From the NCBI GenBank assembly GCA_936928855.1, contig CAKZHZ010000051.1:1-64000 (forward strand): a stretch of 64,000 nt of DNA, written 5' to 3'. This DNA is from an uncultured Polycyclovorans sp. (lineage in GTDB: Bacteria; Pseudomonadota; Gammaproteobacteria; Nevskiales; Nevskiaceae). Below the pieces are notes generated by a model, which worked only from the letters and a program-made list of their open reading frames with translations, was not told the DNA's origin and ran no database searches. A program made the translations under genes and the position numbers. Numbering within the stretch: the stretch's first letter is position 1; each line of letters begins with the position of its first letter. Positions 17,160 through 26,668 of the stretch are shown piece by piece.

Positions 17160-17443
17160 GGCCGTGTCTCTGCATCCTTGCGGAAGATTCGCAACCCCCT
17201 CGAAGCTTCTGCGAGATCAGTGGACGTCCCTCGTCCACGCACATCGTGGAATGGGGATAGCCAATACAGTTGTTCTCTGTCAACCCTTGGATGGCGACGC
17301 TGATCACGCAAGTCACACCATTTGTCCCCTGCATAAGGGACATACGGCGGCACACATTCTTTCTAGGATGAATCGTGCAGGCGCCCGCCATCCGGCATGT
17401 CGTCATCAGGACACACGGAAAGGATCACGAAGGAGACAGGACC
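17160..17443. other. divergent promoter region between luxR-type gene and tad operon
   Basis: 284 bases without a gene. It must carry promoters for the RHS unit (minus) and the Tad operon (plus). A TGTCCC-N8-GGGACA inverted repeat lies at 17323-17342, about 100 bases before the pilin start, and is a candidate regulator site. The pilin ribosome-binding site AAGGAGA lies just before 17444. I see no clear sigma-70 boxes. Confidence 0.4.
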
Positions 17444-17722
17444 ATGGAAGGATCAACGCAATCCGGTCAGGGAATGGTTGAGTACATCATCATCGTTGCA
17501 CTGATCGCATTGGCGGCAATCGCCGCGTTCTCGTACTTCGGCCAGGCCGTCCGCGGACAAACCGCGCAGATGGCAGCGCAGGTCGCGGGTGAAGCAGACA
17601 GCACCGCCGGTACCGATGCCGCCGTCGAAGCCGCTGGCAACGCCCTCGACGAAGCCGAGGCGGATACCGGCCTTGGCAATTACACCGACCGCGACATCGC
17701 TGGCACTGGGAGCGGAGGCTGA
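17444..17722 (+). CDS. flp: Flp-type pilin
   Basis: Major pilin candidate of the Tad system, 92 residues. A short leader ends in Gly, then the mature N-terminus is QGMVEYIIIVALIALAAIAA, with Glu5-Tyr6 as in Flp pilins. An Ala/Asp/Glu-rich tail follows and is somewhat longer than in classical Flp (about 50-60 residues mature). The ATG at 17444 is set by a strong AAGGAGA ribosome-binding site; the open frame upstream to 17375 is not needed. A TadV/CpaA-type prepilin peptidase would be required but is not encoded in this window. Confidence 0.85.
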   Translation: MEGSTQSGQGMVEYIIIVALIALAAIAAFSYFGQAVRGQTAQMAAQVAGEADSTAGTDAAVEAAGNALDEAEADTGLGNYTDRDIAGTGSGG

Positions 17723-17743
17723 CGAAGCCAGCGACCGCGCCTG

Positions 17744-19279
17744 ATGATTAGGCGGTCACGTCAAGGTGGCCAGGTGATGCCGATGACCCTGCTTTTCATC
17801 GGGGCCATCCTGCTCGCCTGCTGGGTGCTCTACGACACCGGCGCACTGCTGAGCGATCGAATGCGGTTACAAAATACGGCCGACAACGTGGCGTACAGCA
17901 CTGCGGGCCTCGTGGCGCGCGATCTCAACTTCATCGCCTACACCAACCGGGCCATGGTGGCCAACCAGGTAGCGATCGCGCAGATGGTCGGACTGAGCGC
18001 CTGGGGTGCGAGCATGGAGCAGTTCGGCCGCAACGCCAACACCATCGGGCAATTCATTCCTGGCATCAATGCCATCACCGGCAGTGTGCAGGCAGGCGCC
18101 ACCGCCAACCGTCAGGCGATTGATCAGGCTGCCGCCGTACTGATTCCGCTGAATCAACAGGTGATCCGTCTGTTGTCGGACGTGCAGCAACTGTTCCACC
18201 AAAGTGTTGTGCTGCAGCTCTCGCCCTTCAGCGCCGACATCGGTCGGCGCAATGATCCCGACGCACGCGCCCTGATGGCTGCTGGCGACTACTCGCTGAC
18301 CGAAGCCGCGGCCCTGCTGACAACATGGGACGAACTGATCGGCGCGCAGAACAGGCTGCATCCCGTCGGTACCGGCGATGCGGATGGCGCTCTGGACAAT
18401 CGCCGATATCGAGAATTCGAGACCATCGTCAGCGAATCCCGCGATCCCTTCTCACGCAACCGCAGCTATCGCTGGGGCTACCCGTTCAGTGCAACCTGGG
18501 GCGCGGGATTGGAGATCCGCACACGCACCCAGAAATATGGGGGAAGCGATTTCATCCGCAGCGTGGACCCCGCCGACGATACCTATCGCTGGGACTGGGC
18601 CGCCATGGACACGGTGTCCCAATACGTTCGCTTCTGCATCAACCTGGCGCTCGGAAGAGAGTGCTGGAGCCTTCCGGAGATTCCCATGGCCTGGGGCGCA
18701 GCTCACGCCCTCGACGAAAGCCAGTCCGGTGTGACGCGCTTTGACTACGGGTTCACCCGTGATCGTCGCGACCGTCATCGCTGGGGCGACGGCGCCTGGC
18801 GCAACCGCGCTGCGGCCACCGCCCTGCTGAGCAGTGCCAATCCCAACCCGGTCAGCGGTGACCACGTACATCACCGTATCGGCACCCTGCAGGGATTGAA
18901 ACCCTTCCACGCATTTCGCGACGAGCAGCCACGACACCGAGGCCCTTCGATCACCACTCTGTTCATCAAGGACGAGGCAGACATCAACTCACAGAGAACG
19001 TTGTTCGCCAGCACCGGCGGGACCGTGGCCGACCCACTGGATGCCCGCTCGGCAGGCGGCCTCGCGGGTGGTCGTGTCGGGGCGGCCGCCAAGGCGGAGG
19101 TCTATTTCATGCGCCCCACCGATCTCGACGGCTGGCGCCGTGACGACCGGCGCGTGGAGTACGGCAACCTGTACAACCCGTTCTGGCAGGCGCGTCTGGT
19201 GGACCTCAGCGACCACGAAAAGCTCACGGCGAGCGCGATCGTTTCCGATGGCGAAGTCAGCGCGGGCATCACGGAATGA
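17744..19279 (+). CDS. TadG-like pilus assembly protein
   Basis: Protein of 511 residues. A basic N-terminus (MIRRSRQGGQVMPMTLLFIG) and a single TM helix (about 12-30) are followed by a large periplasmic domain with 'DTGALLSDRMRLQNTADNVAYSTAGLVARDLNF'. That layout is typical of TadG/TadE-like minor pilins or assembly proteins. The prepilin-like 'GGQVMP' motif fits the putative Flp pilus-assembly TadE/G-like N-terminal domain. No von Willebrand factor domain is obvious. It overlaps the next gene by ATGA. Confidence 0.72.
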   Translation: MIRRSRQGGQVMPMTLLFIGAILLACWVLYDTGALLSDRMRLQNTADNVAYSTAGLVARDLNFIAYTNRAMVANQVAIAQMVGLSAWGASMEQFGRNANTIGQFIPGINAITGSVQAGATANRQAIDQAAAVLIPLNQQVIRLLSDVQQLFHQSVVLQLSPFSADIGRRNDPDARALMAAGDYSLTEAAALLTTWDELIGAQNRLHPVGTGDADGALDNRRYREFETIVSESRDPFSRNRSYRWGYPFSATWGAGLEIRTRTQKYGGSDFIRSVDPADDTYRWDWAAMDTVSQYVRFCINLALGRECWSLPEIPMAWGAAHALDESQSGVTRFDYGFTRDRRDRHRWGDGAWRNRAAATALLSSANPNPVSGDHVHHRIGTLQGLKPFHAFRDEQPRHRGPSITTLFIKDEADINSQRTLFASTGGTVADPLDARSAGGLAGGRVGAAAKAEVYFMRPTDLDGWRRDDRRVEYGNLYNPFWQARLVDLSDHEKLTASAIVSDGEVSAGITE

Positions 19280-20097
19280 ACGCTCACGCCGCTACAGGAC
19301 AGGCTTTGGCCGAAATGCTGGTGGTGCTGGCCTCCCTGATCCTGCCGCTGCTGTTGCTGATCCGACTCATCGGTGGCCTGCTCTACCAGCAGCAAGGCCT
19401 GGAACTGGCTGCGCGCTATGCCACATGGGAGCGCACCGTCTGGAACGCAGCAGCGCCCAGCGGCCCCGGCGCCGCTGACACTGTGAAAGCGGATGGCACC
19501 CTCGCCAGAGAAGTGGACGCCAGAATACTGGCAGCACCTCGCCAGGCATGGTCGGCCGACGATGGCACCCCGCGTCTTGACCCATTCCTGCGCGTCCTGC
19601 CCGGTCGTGAAGATTCGGCGCTGCTGCTGCAACAGGACGAGGCCGACGACAGTCCCTTCAGCCGCATCGAGAGCCATCGGGCGGCACCGGCGGGAACCGT
19701 CGGCGCGGTCGATGCAGCCCTCGACGTCATCGGCAGCCTGACCCGCTTCGATCTACCCGCCGACGGAATCGCGGAGGTTCAAGTGGCGGTGCGACTTGCC
19801 TCTCTGCGCCAAGCGTTGAACCTCGACCTGGCCTGGCTTGATGCGCTCCAACTGCGCCGACGCTCCGCGCTGTTCGCCGAGCACTGGACCGCCGGTGGCA
19901 CAGCGCAGGCGGCTTACCGCATCAGCGGCCTGCTGCCTCAGCAGTTTCTGGATCACGACATCGTCGGGAATGTACAGCAACTCGTTGCCTATGCCCCCAT
20001 CGCGGAAGAGTTGGATGACAGCCGCCTTCGCTTTGGGCACGTCACCCTGGAACCGCTGCCCTCACACCGGCTCGGGCCGATGGCGTCGGCGCCATGA
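19276..20097 (+). CDS. TadE-like pseudopilin
   Basis: Protein of 273 residues with an N-terminal prepilin-like region: 'ATGQALAEMLVVLASLILPL' then a hydrophobic helix to about residue 37. A soluble, presumably periplasmic domain follows. Pseudopilins of the TadE/TadF class are minor components needed for Flp pilus assembly. The start overlaps the tadG-like stop (ATGA) and the end overlaps the next start, so it is embedded in the operon. Confidence 0.65.
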   Translation: MNAHAATGQALAEMLVVLASLILPLLLLIRLIGGLLYQQQGLELAARYATWERTVWNAAAPSGPGAADTVKADGTLAREVDARILAAPRQAWSADDGTPRLDPFLRVLPGREDSALLLQQDEADDSPFSRIESHRAAPAGTVGAVDAALDVIGSLTRFDLPADGIAEVQVAVRLASLRQALNLDLAWLDALQLRRRSALFAEHWTAGGTAQAAYRISGLLPQQFLDHDIVGNVQQLVAYAPIAEELDDSRLRFGHVTLEPLPSHRLGPMASAP

Positions 20098-20759
20098 ATG
20101 TCCGGCATCTCGCCTTGGGCGCGGCAGGCGCTTTGTTGATGGCAACGCTCGGGCAGGCCATGGCACTGCCCTCCTGGCCGGAACACATCCACCTGCAGTC
20201 CGTGGGCGACAAGCTCCGCGTGGATGGACGCCCCACCCGGATCTTCACCTTGCACTCCCCGTACCCGGTTGCCACGGTGAGCCATGACATCCAGGCGCGC
20301 TGGCGGACGCCCCTGCGCATCAGCAGCAGCGGGCGCTGGCAGGTTCTGTCGTCGCTCTCGGGCGAGCGTCTGGTCACCATTCAACTCGCCCCCGCACCCG
20401 CACGGGGCACCCAGGGGCTGGTGGCCATCGCCGCGCCCCACACCGCGCCGCGGCCACCGCAGCCAACATGGCTGCTGCCCACCGGCATGCGGCTTCATCA
20501 ATGGCTGGATGCCGATGATCACGGCCGTCATAGCCGCACCCTGGTGCTGATCGGCACCACGCCCGTTGCCGATCAGTTGGAGGTGATGCGCGAACACTTC
20601 CGGCGCAACGGCTATGTGCCGCTGGGGCCACGGTCTCTTCAGCTCGGCGACAACAGCGGCAGCCTGTTGCTGACCGGCCCAGCGGGCACCGTCAGCGTGG
20701 CGGCGAGTCGCCGCATGGGGCGGACGCTGGTAGCGGTCGTGACCGTTCGGCACCCCTGA
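20094..20759 (+). CDS. exported protein of the tad operon, unknown function
   Basis: Protein of 221 residues with a signal peptide (MNVRHLALGAAGALLMATLGQAMALP). The soluble domain appears to have two halves, beginning 'HIHLQSVGDKLRVDGRPTRI' and 'TRTLVLIGTTPVADQLEVMR'-like text around residue 145. It overlaps the previous gene by four bases and precedes cpaB by 8 bases. I do not recognise the family. Its place between TadE-like and CpaB suggests a periplasmic pilus accessory. Confidence 0.6.
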   Translation: MNVRHLALGAAGALLMATLGQAMALPSWPEHIHLQSVGDKLRVDGRPTRIFTLHSPYPVATVSHDIQARWRTPLRISSSGRWQVLSSLSGERLVTIQLAPAPARGTQGLVAIAAPHTAPRPPQPTWLLPTGMRLHQWLDADDHGRHSRTLVLIGTTPVADQLEVMREHFRRNGYVPLGPRSLQLGDNSGSLLLTGPAGTVSVAASRRMGRTLVAVVTVRHP

Positions 20760-20766
20760 CGCCTCC

Positions 20767-21669
20767 ATGAAATCACGCGACTATCTCGGCTGGATATTGC
20801 TGGTGATGGCGGTGGGCCTGGGCGTGCTCGCCTACTTCCTCACGCAGCGTTACCTGGCGCAGGAATCGGCGCGACTCGCCGCAGAAGCCGCGCAGGGTCA
20901 GGGCACCCTGCGACCCGTCGTTGTCGCCAGCCGTGACCTCCTGCCCGGCGACCTGGTTGACGATGCCAGCATGGCCATTGCGCAGTTGCCGGCTCGCCAC
21001 CTGTCGCATCGCAGCGTATCGCCGCAGGATTACAAGGCCTTGCGCGGACATGTCCTCACCCGCGGGATGGTCAGTGGCGAGCCGTTGCTGCGGGACTTCG
21101 TCAGCGGCGCAGTCATCGAGCGCTTCTCGGACCTGATCCGCCCGGGTGACCGGGCCCTCAGCCTGGAGGTCACGTCACTGGAGAACCATGCCGGGATGCT
21201 GGTGCCGGGCGACTTCATCGACCTGATGGTCGAGGTCCGCCCTGGACACGCCGAGCCGGCAGACCGACTGGTCCCGGTCCTCGAAAGGGTTCGGGTGGTG
21301 GCGGCCGGCCCCGAGCCACTACGCGCACCGGGACAGGGCTTTCAACCCATCTCAGCAGACGAACAACGCTATCGGATGATCAGTATCGTTGTCACACAGA
21401 CGGAGGCGGAACGGGTTCTACAGGCACAGTCGCAGGGAACGCTGCGCTATCTGTTGCGCAACGCGCGAGACGATCAAACGCCGTCCCGCGATGCGGGACG
21501 GCGCTTCTTTGGCGATGCCGAATCTTCCAACGGCTATACCTATTTCTCCAACGGCGCGCCTTTGGGGCGCCTCCATCAACACATGCAGGCGTTGCCGGCG
21601 TGGACCCCACCCATGGCGCCACCCCCCAGCCATGGCATGTCAGCCTCGCTCGCGGACGCTGTGCCATGA
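20767..21669 (+). CDS. cpaB: Flp pilus assembly protein CpaB
   Basis: CpaB/RcpC homologue, 300 residues. There is an N-terminal TM helix (about 8-26), then a SAF-type domain beginning 'RPVVVASRDLLPGDLVDDAS' and 'GMVSGEPLLRDFV'. The beta-rich CpaB domain follows with 'RALSLEVTSLENHAGMLVPG' and 'DFIDLMVEV'. It stabilises the CpaC secretin and couples the inner and outer parts of the Tad machine. The end overlaps cpaC by four bases. Confidence 0.87.
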   Translation: MKSRDYLGWILLVMAVGLGVLAYFLTQRYLAQESARLAAEAAQGQGTLRPVVVASRDLLPGDLVDDASMAIAQLPARHLSHRSVSPQDYKALRGHVLTRGMVSGEPLLRDFVSGAVIERFSDLIRPGDRALSLEVTSLENHAGMLVPGDFIDLMVEVRPGHAEPADRLVPVLERVRVVAAGPEPLRAPGQGFQPISADEQRYRMISIVVTQTEAERVLQAQSQGTLRYLLRNARDDQTPSRDAGRRFFGDAESSNGYTYFSNGAPLGRLHQHMQALPAWTPPMAPPPSHGMSASLADAVP

Positions 21670-23279
21670 AGAGACGCCTCCCCTTCCCTGTAATGGCGGC
21701 CGCACTGGTCGTCCTGTGCGCGGCGGCGATCGCGCAAGCCGACAGCCCCCGTGCGGAGCCGATAGTGCTGGACATCGGCACCCAGGCCACGCTCTACGAT
21801 CCCGACATCGACCGCTTCGATGTCGAGCCAACGGGCGTCGTCGAGCTTGAACAACGCGACGCCCGACACCTGCGCCTACGTGCACAAGGTGCCGGTCGCG
21901 TTCTCATCTCGATCTGGGGAAAGCACGATTCAGCGCCACGTCGCTACCGGGTTGTGGTTTCATCACCCGTTGCCGGCCGGCCCAGAGCACGCGCGGTCAC
22001 TCCGCCTGCGCCCGAGACGCCTCCAACACCAACCGCAGGCAGGCAACCGCTGAGTCTGTATGTGGGCGCCGTGGAAACGCGAACACTGACCGCCGTCGAA
22101 CGCTTGGTGGTGGGCAACGACAAGATCGCCCAGGCCAGCGTGCTGGACAACGGAGATCTGCTCCTCATGGGGCTGTCCGAGGGCCGTACCGCCCTGGATG
22201 TCTGGACGGAAGGGGGTAACCTCCATCGCTACGACGTACGTGTGTACACACGCGCCCCGTCGGACACCCTGTCGCTGGTCGAGGCCATTCTGAGCGCCTA
22301 TCCGGGTGTTTCTGCAGAACCCCACCTTGACCGAATCCTGCTGAGGGGCACCGTCGATAGCGCGCGAATGGAGGCCTTTCAACAGGTGATGCGCGGCATC
22401 CCGCAGGTCATCAACCTCGTGGAAGCTGAACTCAATGTTGCGGTGGAACCCGGCATCGTGCTCGACGTTGCGGTGTTGGAGCTCAACCGCAGCCACCAGC
22501 GCAACCTCGGCATCCGCTGGCAAGACACCGCAGCGGGGCCAGCGGTTGGCGTAGTTGGCAATCTTGTCCCGAACCGTCTTTTCGGCGTGGTCTCCGATGT
22601 CGGGGATCGCGGCACCCTGCAGGATCTGCTGGGCGCCGTCGGCACGGGCAGCCAGAAGTTGAGCGGCTATGTGGGCATCACCTCCATTCTTGGCTCCGAA
22701 CTTCAGCTGCTTCAGGAAGAGGGACATGCACAATTGCTCGCAGCGCCCTCGCTATCGACCACCAGCGGCGAGACCGCCACGTTTCTCGCGGGCGGCGAAC
22801 TGCCGGTCGCCATCCTCAATGAATTCGGCCAGCCCGTTGTGGAATTCCGCGAGTTCGGCATTCAGCTTGAAATACAGCCCATCGCCGATCACGCCCACAA
22901 TATTCGCAGCCACATTCGTGCGGAAGTCAGTTCGGTCGACTTCTCGGTGCAGGTCAACGGCGTGCCCGGTCTGCTGCGACGGGAGACCACGTCGACCATT
23001 ACCGCCCGCCCGGGCGAAACCATCGTACTGTCCGGCCTCCTCGACGCACGCGACACCCGGAATGCAGACAGGCTTCCGGGGCTCGGGGACCTGCCGATCC
23101 TCGGAGCATTGTTTCGGTCCAAAGCCTTCAATCAGCAAAGAACCGAACTGGTTGTCACCGTCACACCCCGCGTCAACCACGCCGGACATGCTGCATCGCC
23201 AATGCTGCGCGGCGCCGAAAAACACCTGCGACAGCTACTCACCGGTAGCGAAACGCTGAATGCGGAGCTGGTGGAATGA
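21666..23279 (+). CDS. cpaC: Tad secretin CpaC/RcpA
   Basis: Outer-membrane secretin subunit of 537 residues. It has a signal peptide (MKRRLPFPVMAAALVVLCAAAIAQ), a pilus-associated N-terminal domain ('EPIVLDIGTQATLYD', 'SLYVGAVETRTLTAVERLVV'), a BON-like segment around residues 205-255 and the C-terminal secretin domain. The last shows 'GSELQLLQEEGHAQLLAAPS', 'PGETIVLSGLLDARD' and 'LPGLGDLPILGALFRS', all secretin signatures. The ATG at 21666 overlaps the cpaB stop and opens the signal peptide. Confidence 0.9.
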   Translation: MKRRLPFPVMAAALVVLCAAAIAQADSPRAEPIVLDIGTQATLYDPDIDRFDVEPTGVVELEQRDARHLRLRAQGAGRVLISIWGKHDSAPRRYRVVVSSPVAGRPRARAVTPPAPETPPTPTAGRQPLSLYVGAVETRTLTAVERLVVGNDKIAQASVLDNGDLLLMGLSEGRTALDVWTEGGNLHRYDVRVYTRAPSDTLSLVEAILSAYPGVSAEPHLDRILLRGTVDSARMEAFQQVMRGIPQVINLVEAELNVAVEPGIVLDVAVLELNRSHQRNLGIRWQDTAAGPAVGVVGNLVPNRLFGVVSDVGDRGTLQDLLGAVGTGSQKLSGYVGITSILGSELQLLQEEGHAQLLAAPSLSTTSGETATFLAGGELPVAILNEFGQPVVEFREFGIQLEIQPIADHAHNIRSHIRAEVSSVDFSVQVNGVPGLLRRETTSTITARPGETIVLSGLLDARDTRNADRLPGLGDLPILGALFRSKAFNQQRTELVVTVTPRVNHAGHAASPMLRGAEKHLRQLLTGSETLNAELVE

Positions 23280-24949
23280 AAGGCGTCCGGGTCCGCGTGA
23301 CCACTGCCAAAGGCACGCCAGTGAGTGCCGACTGGCACCTGCAGATGCCAATCGGGATCGGCCGCAGCAGCCGTTGCGCGGTGAGACTCCACGGTTGGCG
23401 GATTGCCTCGCAGCATGCCGCGATCGAGCGGGAAGACGATGGCCTTCACTTGAAGGTCCTGGACGGCGATGTCCGCGTCAACGGGTGCGTCAGCCGAGGC
23501 TACGGCCCGCTGTCACCCGACGACATTATCGAGATTCACGACTATCGCCTCGACGTCGCCGCAGCCACCGCCATCGAGGTGGACACCCCCCCGGCTTCAC
23601 CCGGTCCGCCAGCACCCGTCGACACACCCTCGCAAGTACCTGACGAGGGTGCGGGCGACCCCGAAACGGCGGCGATACAGCATGAGTGGCAGTCCCGTTT
23701 GCGGCGGCGCCTGCACGAGCAGATGGATCTTCGTCGCATCGACGTCAGCGCCATGTCCGATCAGCGCCTGCGAGCGCTGACGACCGAGCTGGTCGGCGAA
23801 ATCCTGCAAGGCGAACCGGCATTGCCCAAGACGATCAATGCGACGGCACTCACCGATCAGGTGGTTGCGGAAGCCGTGGGCCTCGGCCCCCTGGAACCCC
23901 TGCTCTCGGAAGACGGCATCAGCGAAATCATGGTCAACAATGCCGACGAGATCTTTTTCGAACGCGATGGCAAGTTGCTCCGCTCGCCCATCCGCTTCAC
24001 CGACGATGCCGCGGTGCAGTCCATCATCCAGCGCATCGTTGCCCCGCTGGGACGGCGCATCGACGAAGCCTCGCCAATGGTGGATGCGCGCCTGGGTGAC
24101 GGCTCCCGCGTCAATGCCGTGATCCCTCCTCTCGCACTGAAGGGCGCCTGCATCACGATTCGAAAGTTCATGCAGGAACGACTGACCTGCGATCGCCTGC
24201 AGGCCTTTGGCTCCCTCAGCCCACAGATGGCCGCCTTTCTCGAACTGGCAGTCCGCCACCGTCGCAATGTGCTCATTTCGGGCGGCACGGGGTCCGGCAA
24301 GACCACACTGCTCAACGTGCTGTCCAACTTTATCCCGACGGTCGAGCGAATCGTCACCATCGAGGACGCCGCCGAGCTGCGGTTGTACCAGCCCAACCTC
24401 ATCGCACTGGAAGCCCGCCCCCCCAATCAGGAAGGACGCGGGGCCATCAGCATCCGCGACCTCGTTCGCAATGCCCTGAGAATGCGCCCGGATCGAATTG
24501 TGGTGGGCGAGTGCCGCGGAGGCGAAGCACTCGACATGCTGCAGGCGATGAATACCGGACATGACGGATCCTTGACCACTGCGCATGCCAACAGCCCGCG
24601 CGACTGCCTGGCGCGACTGGAAGTGATGGTGATGATGGCCGGAATGGACCTTCCCATTTCCGCCATACGCGAACAGCTGGCATCAGCAGTCAACCTCATC
24701 GTCCAGCAAACCCGCTTCGCATGTGGGGCTCGCAAGGTCACCTGTATCGCCGAGGTGGTCGGTGTCGAGAACGGACGCATCCAACTATCCGAGGTCTTCC
24801 GCTTCCGGCAAACCGGCTACTCCGCCAACGGTCAGGTTCAGGGGCGGTTCGAAGCCACCGGGTTGATCCCCGAATTCTATGAGCAGCTCCGTAACCGGGG
24901 AGTGGCCACCGACCTCTCGCTGTTTGCCTCACCGGAATCGCCACCATGA
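23276..24949 (+). CDS. cpaF: TadA/CpaF secretion ATPase with N-terminal FHA domain
   Basis: Hexameric ATPase that drives Flp pilus assembly, 557 residues. Residues ~1-100 form an FHA (phosphothreonine-binding) domain with 'IGIGRSSRCAVRLHGWRIAS', 'QHAAI' and 'VNG'. A Pro-rich linker follows. Residues ~160-557 are the TadA/CpaF ATPase with Walker A GGTGSGKT (336-343), 'RIVTIEDAAELRL' and the His-box 'TGHDGSLTTAHANSPRDCL'. FHA domains are usually separate from CpaF, so this fusion is unusual. It might link pilus assembly to Ser/Thr phosphorylation. Overlaps cpaC and tadB by four bases. Confidence 0.9.
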   Translation: MKGVRVRVTTAKGTPVSADWHLQMPIGIGRSSRCAVRLHGWRIASQHAAIEREDDGLHLKVLDGDVRVNGCVSRGYGPLSPDDIIEIHDYRLDVAAATAIEVDTPPASPGPPAPVDTPSQVPDEGAGDPETAAIQHEWQSRLRRRLHEQMDLRRIDVSAMSDQRLRALTTELVGEILQGEPALPKTINATALTDQVVAEAVGLGPLEPLLSEDGISEIMVNNADEIFFERDGKLLRSPIRFTDDAAVQSIIQRIVAPLGRRIDEASPMVDARLGDGSRVNAVIPPLALKGACITIRKFMQERLTCDRLQAFGSLSPQMAAFLELAVRHRRNVLISGGTGSGKTTLLNVLSNFIPTVERIVTIEDAAELRLYQPNLIALEARPPNQEGRGAISIRDLVRNALRMRPDRIVVGECRGGEALDMLQAMNTGHDGSLTTAHANSPRDCLARLEVMVMMAGMDLPISAIREQLASAVNLIVQQTRFACGARKVTCIAEVVGVENGRIQLSEVFRFRQTGYSANGQVQGRFEATGLIPEFYEQLRNRGVATDLSLFASPESPP

Positions 24950-25797
24950 CGATCATCCAGGAGCTGTCAATGATGGGGGCTGTCGGTATCGCGCTCTTGC
25001 TGTACGCCGGAGGACGCGCCGTGCGAGAGGGATGGTCGGCCTATCAACAGGCCTTCGAAACTCGAGCGGCGCGCAACCTTCCACAGATGTTCCTGTTCAT
25101 TGAACCGACGGTCCTGTTTCGGCTGCATGCGATCGTACTTGCCGCCGTCTTCCTGATGACCCTGGTGTTGGGCGGTGGATGGGTGCTGGCGCTGCTGGCC
25201 ATGGCGGGGATGGGACTCTCGCCACCGTTGGTCTATCGCTGGCTGAAGCGGCAGCGCCGCCGCCAGGCGGTGGCCCAGCTCCCCGATGCCTTGCTGGGGC
25301 TGTCCACCAACATGCGCGCTGGACTGAGCCTTTCGCAGGCGCTCGAAACCGTTTCCGCATATGCGCCAGCGCCCCTGTCGCAGGAACTCACGCTGATGCT
25401 GCGGGAACTCCGCATCGGCCTGCCGTTCTCTGAAGCTGTGGATCACCTTCACGACAGGATTCCGGAAGTGGAGGTGCAGTTGGTCACGGCGGCGATGAAA
25501 GTCTCCCGCGAAGTGGGGGGCAATCTCGCCGAGGCCCTCGAACGTATCGGCGACACCCTCCGAAAGCGCCTGCAGATGGAAGGCAAGATCGCCAGCCTGA
25601 CCGCACAAGGCAAGTTGCAGGGGCTGGTGATGACCGGGCTGCCGATCTTTCTGGTCCTCGCCCTGATGCAGCTGGAACCCGATGCCATGCGGTATCTGTT
25701 CCACAGCTTCCATGGCTGGATGACGATTCTGGTGGTCATTGCGCTGGAACTGGTCGGCTACCACTTCATCCACAAGATCGTGAACATCGATGTCTGA
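24946..25797 (+). CDS. tadB: Tad pilus inner-membrane protein TadB (T2SSF)
   Basis: Type II secretion F-domain protein, 283 residues. There is one N-terminal TM helix, a pair of helices around residues 60-85, the cytoplasmic T2SSF domain ('QLPDALLGLSTNMRAGLSLSQALETVS', 'LPFSEAVDHLHDRIPEVEVQLV'), and C-terminal helices. It forms the inner-membrane platform with TadC on which CpaF acts. It overlaps both cpaF and tadC. Confidence 0.88.
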   Translation: MTIIQELSMMGAVGIALLLYAGGRAVREGWSAYQQAFETRAARNLPQMFLFIEPTVLFRLHAIVLAAVFLMTLVLGGGWVLALLAMAGMGLSPPLVYRWLKRQRRRQAVAQLPDALLGLSTNMRAGLSLSQALETVSAYAPAPLSQELTLMLRELRIGLPFSEAVDHLHDRIPEVEVQLVTAAMKVSREVGGNLAEALERIGDTLRKRLQMEGKIASLTAQGKLQGLVMTGLPIFLVLALMQLEPDAMRYLFHSFHGWMTILVVIALELVGYHFIHKIVNIDV

Positions 25798-26668
25798 GCC
25801 CGACGCCCCATGGATGATCGCGGTATCGGTGGCAGCAGCCATTGCCCTGCCGGCGCTCGCTGCGCTCGCCTTCCGCCGCAGCCTGCCTCCGCTGGACCGG
25901 CGCTTCATGGACCCGCTGTCGCTGCCCGAGCGGCTGGCATGGCCACTGGTACGGTTCATCGCCCACTACTTCGCCCGGAGCATGTCTGCGGAACGGGCAA
26001 CACGTATTCAGCGCGATCTGGTCCAGGCCGGCTGGGACTTCCGCATGACGCCGCAGCAGTTTTTCTCGCTGCGTCTTCTGTCGGTGGCCCTGATCACCGG
26101 CTGCACTGCCCTCGCCTTGCTGGGTCTGGACCGCATGTCCTTGATGCTGCTCGTCGCGGCCTCGCTGTTCGGCTATGCCATTCCAGCCCTCAAGCTGCGA
26201 GAGGCACGACGGCGACGTGCCCTCGACATCGTGCGAATGCTGCCCACCTATCTGGACTTCATCACCATGGCCGTCGAAGCGGGTCTGAGCCTGCCCGGCG
26301 CCCTGCAGCAGGCCACGCAGAACGGGCCCGATGGACTGCTCAAGAAGGAAATCCAGCGCGTCAATCGCGACATCAAGGCCGGCGCTGGACGCATCGAAGC
26401 ACTGGAAGCGCTGGCCGAGCGCCTCAACCTGCGCGAGGTAACTGGCGTGGTCGCGGCGCTGGCCCAGGCGGATCGCAGTGGCGGCAGTGTTGGCGAAACC
26501 CTGCGGATTCAGGCGGATCAGCAACGTGTTGAGCGCTTCCAGCGAGCGGAAAAGCTGGCCATGGAGGCCCCCGTCAAACTCATCTTCCCGCTGGTCGCAT
26601 TCATCTTTCCCACCACCTTCCTGGTGCTGGCCTTCCCGATCCTCATGAAACTGCTCCATGACGTGTAG
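25790..26668 (+). CDS. tadC: Tad pilus inner-membrane protein TadC (T2SSF)
   Basis: Second T2SSF platform protein, 292 residues. It has an N-terminal TM helix, a helical pair near residues 95-130, then the F domain ('MLPTYLDFITMAVEAGLSLPGALQQATQNGP', 'LREVTGVVAALAQADRSGGSVGETLRIQAD') and a C-terminal TM region. It overlaps tadB by 8 bases and the DUF192 gene by 11, so the set is translationally coupled. Confidence 0.88.
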   Translation: MSEPDAPWMIAVSVAAAIALPALAALAFRRSLPPLDRRFMDPLSLPERLAWPLVRFIAHYFARSMSAERATRIQRDLVQAGWDFRMTPQQFFSLRLLSVALITGCTALALLGLDRMSLMLLVAASLFGYAIPALKLREARRRRALDIVRMLPTYLDFITMAVEAGLSLPGALQQATQNGPDGLLKKEIQRVNRDIKAGAGRIEALEALAERLNLREVTGVVAALAQADRSGGSVGETLRIQADQQRVERFQRAEKLAMEAPVKLIFPLVAFIFPTTFLVLAFPILMKLLHDV

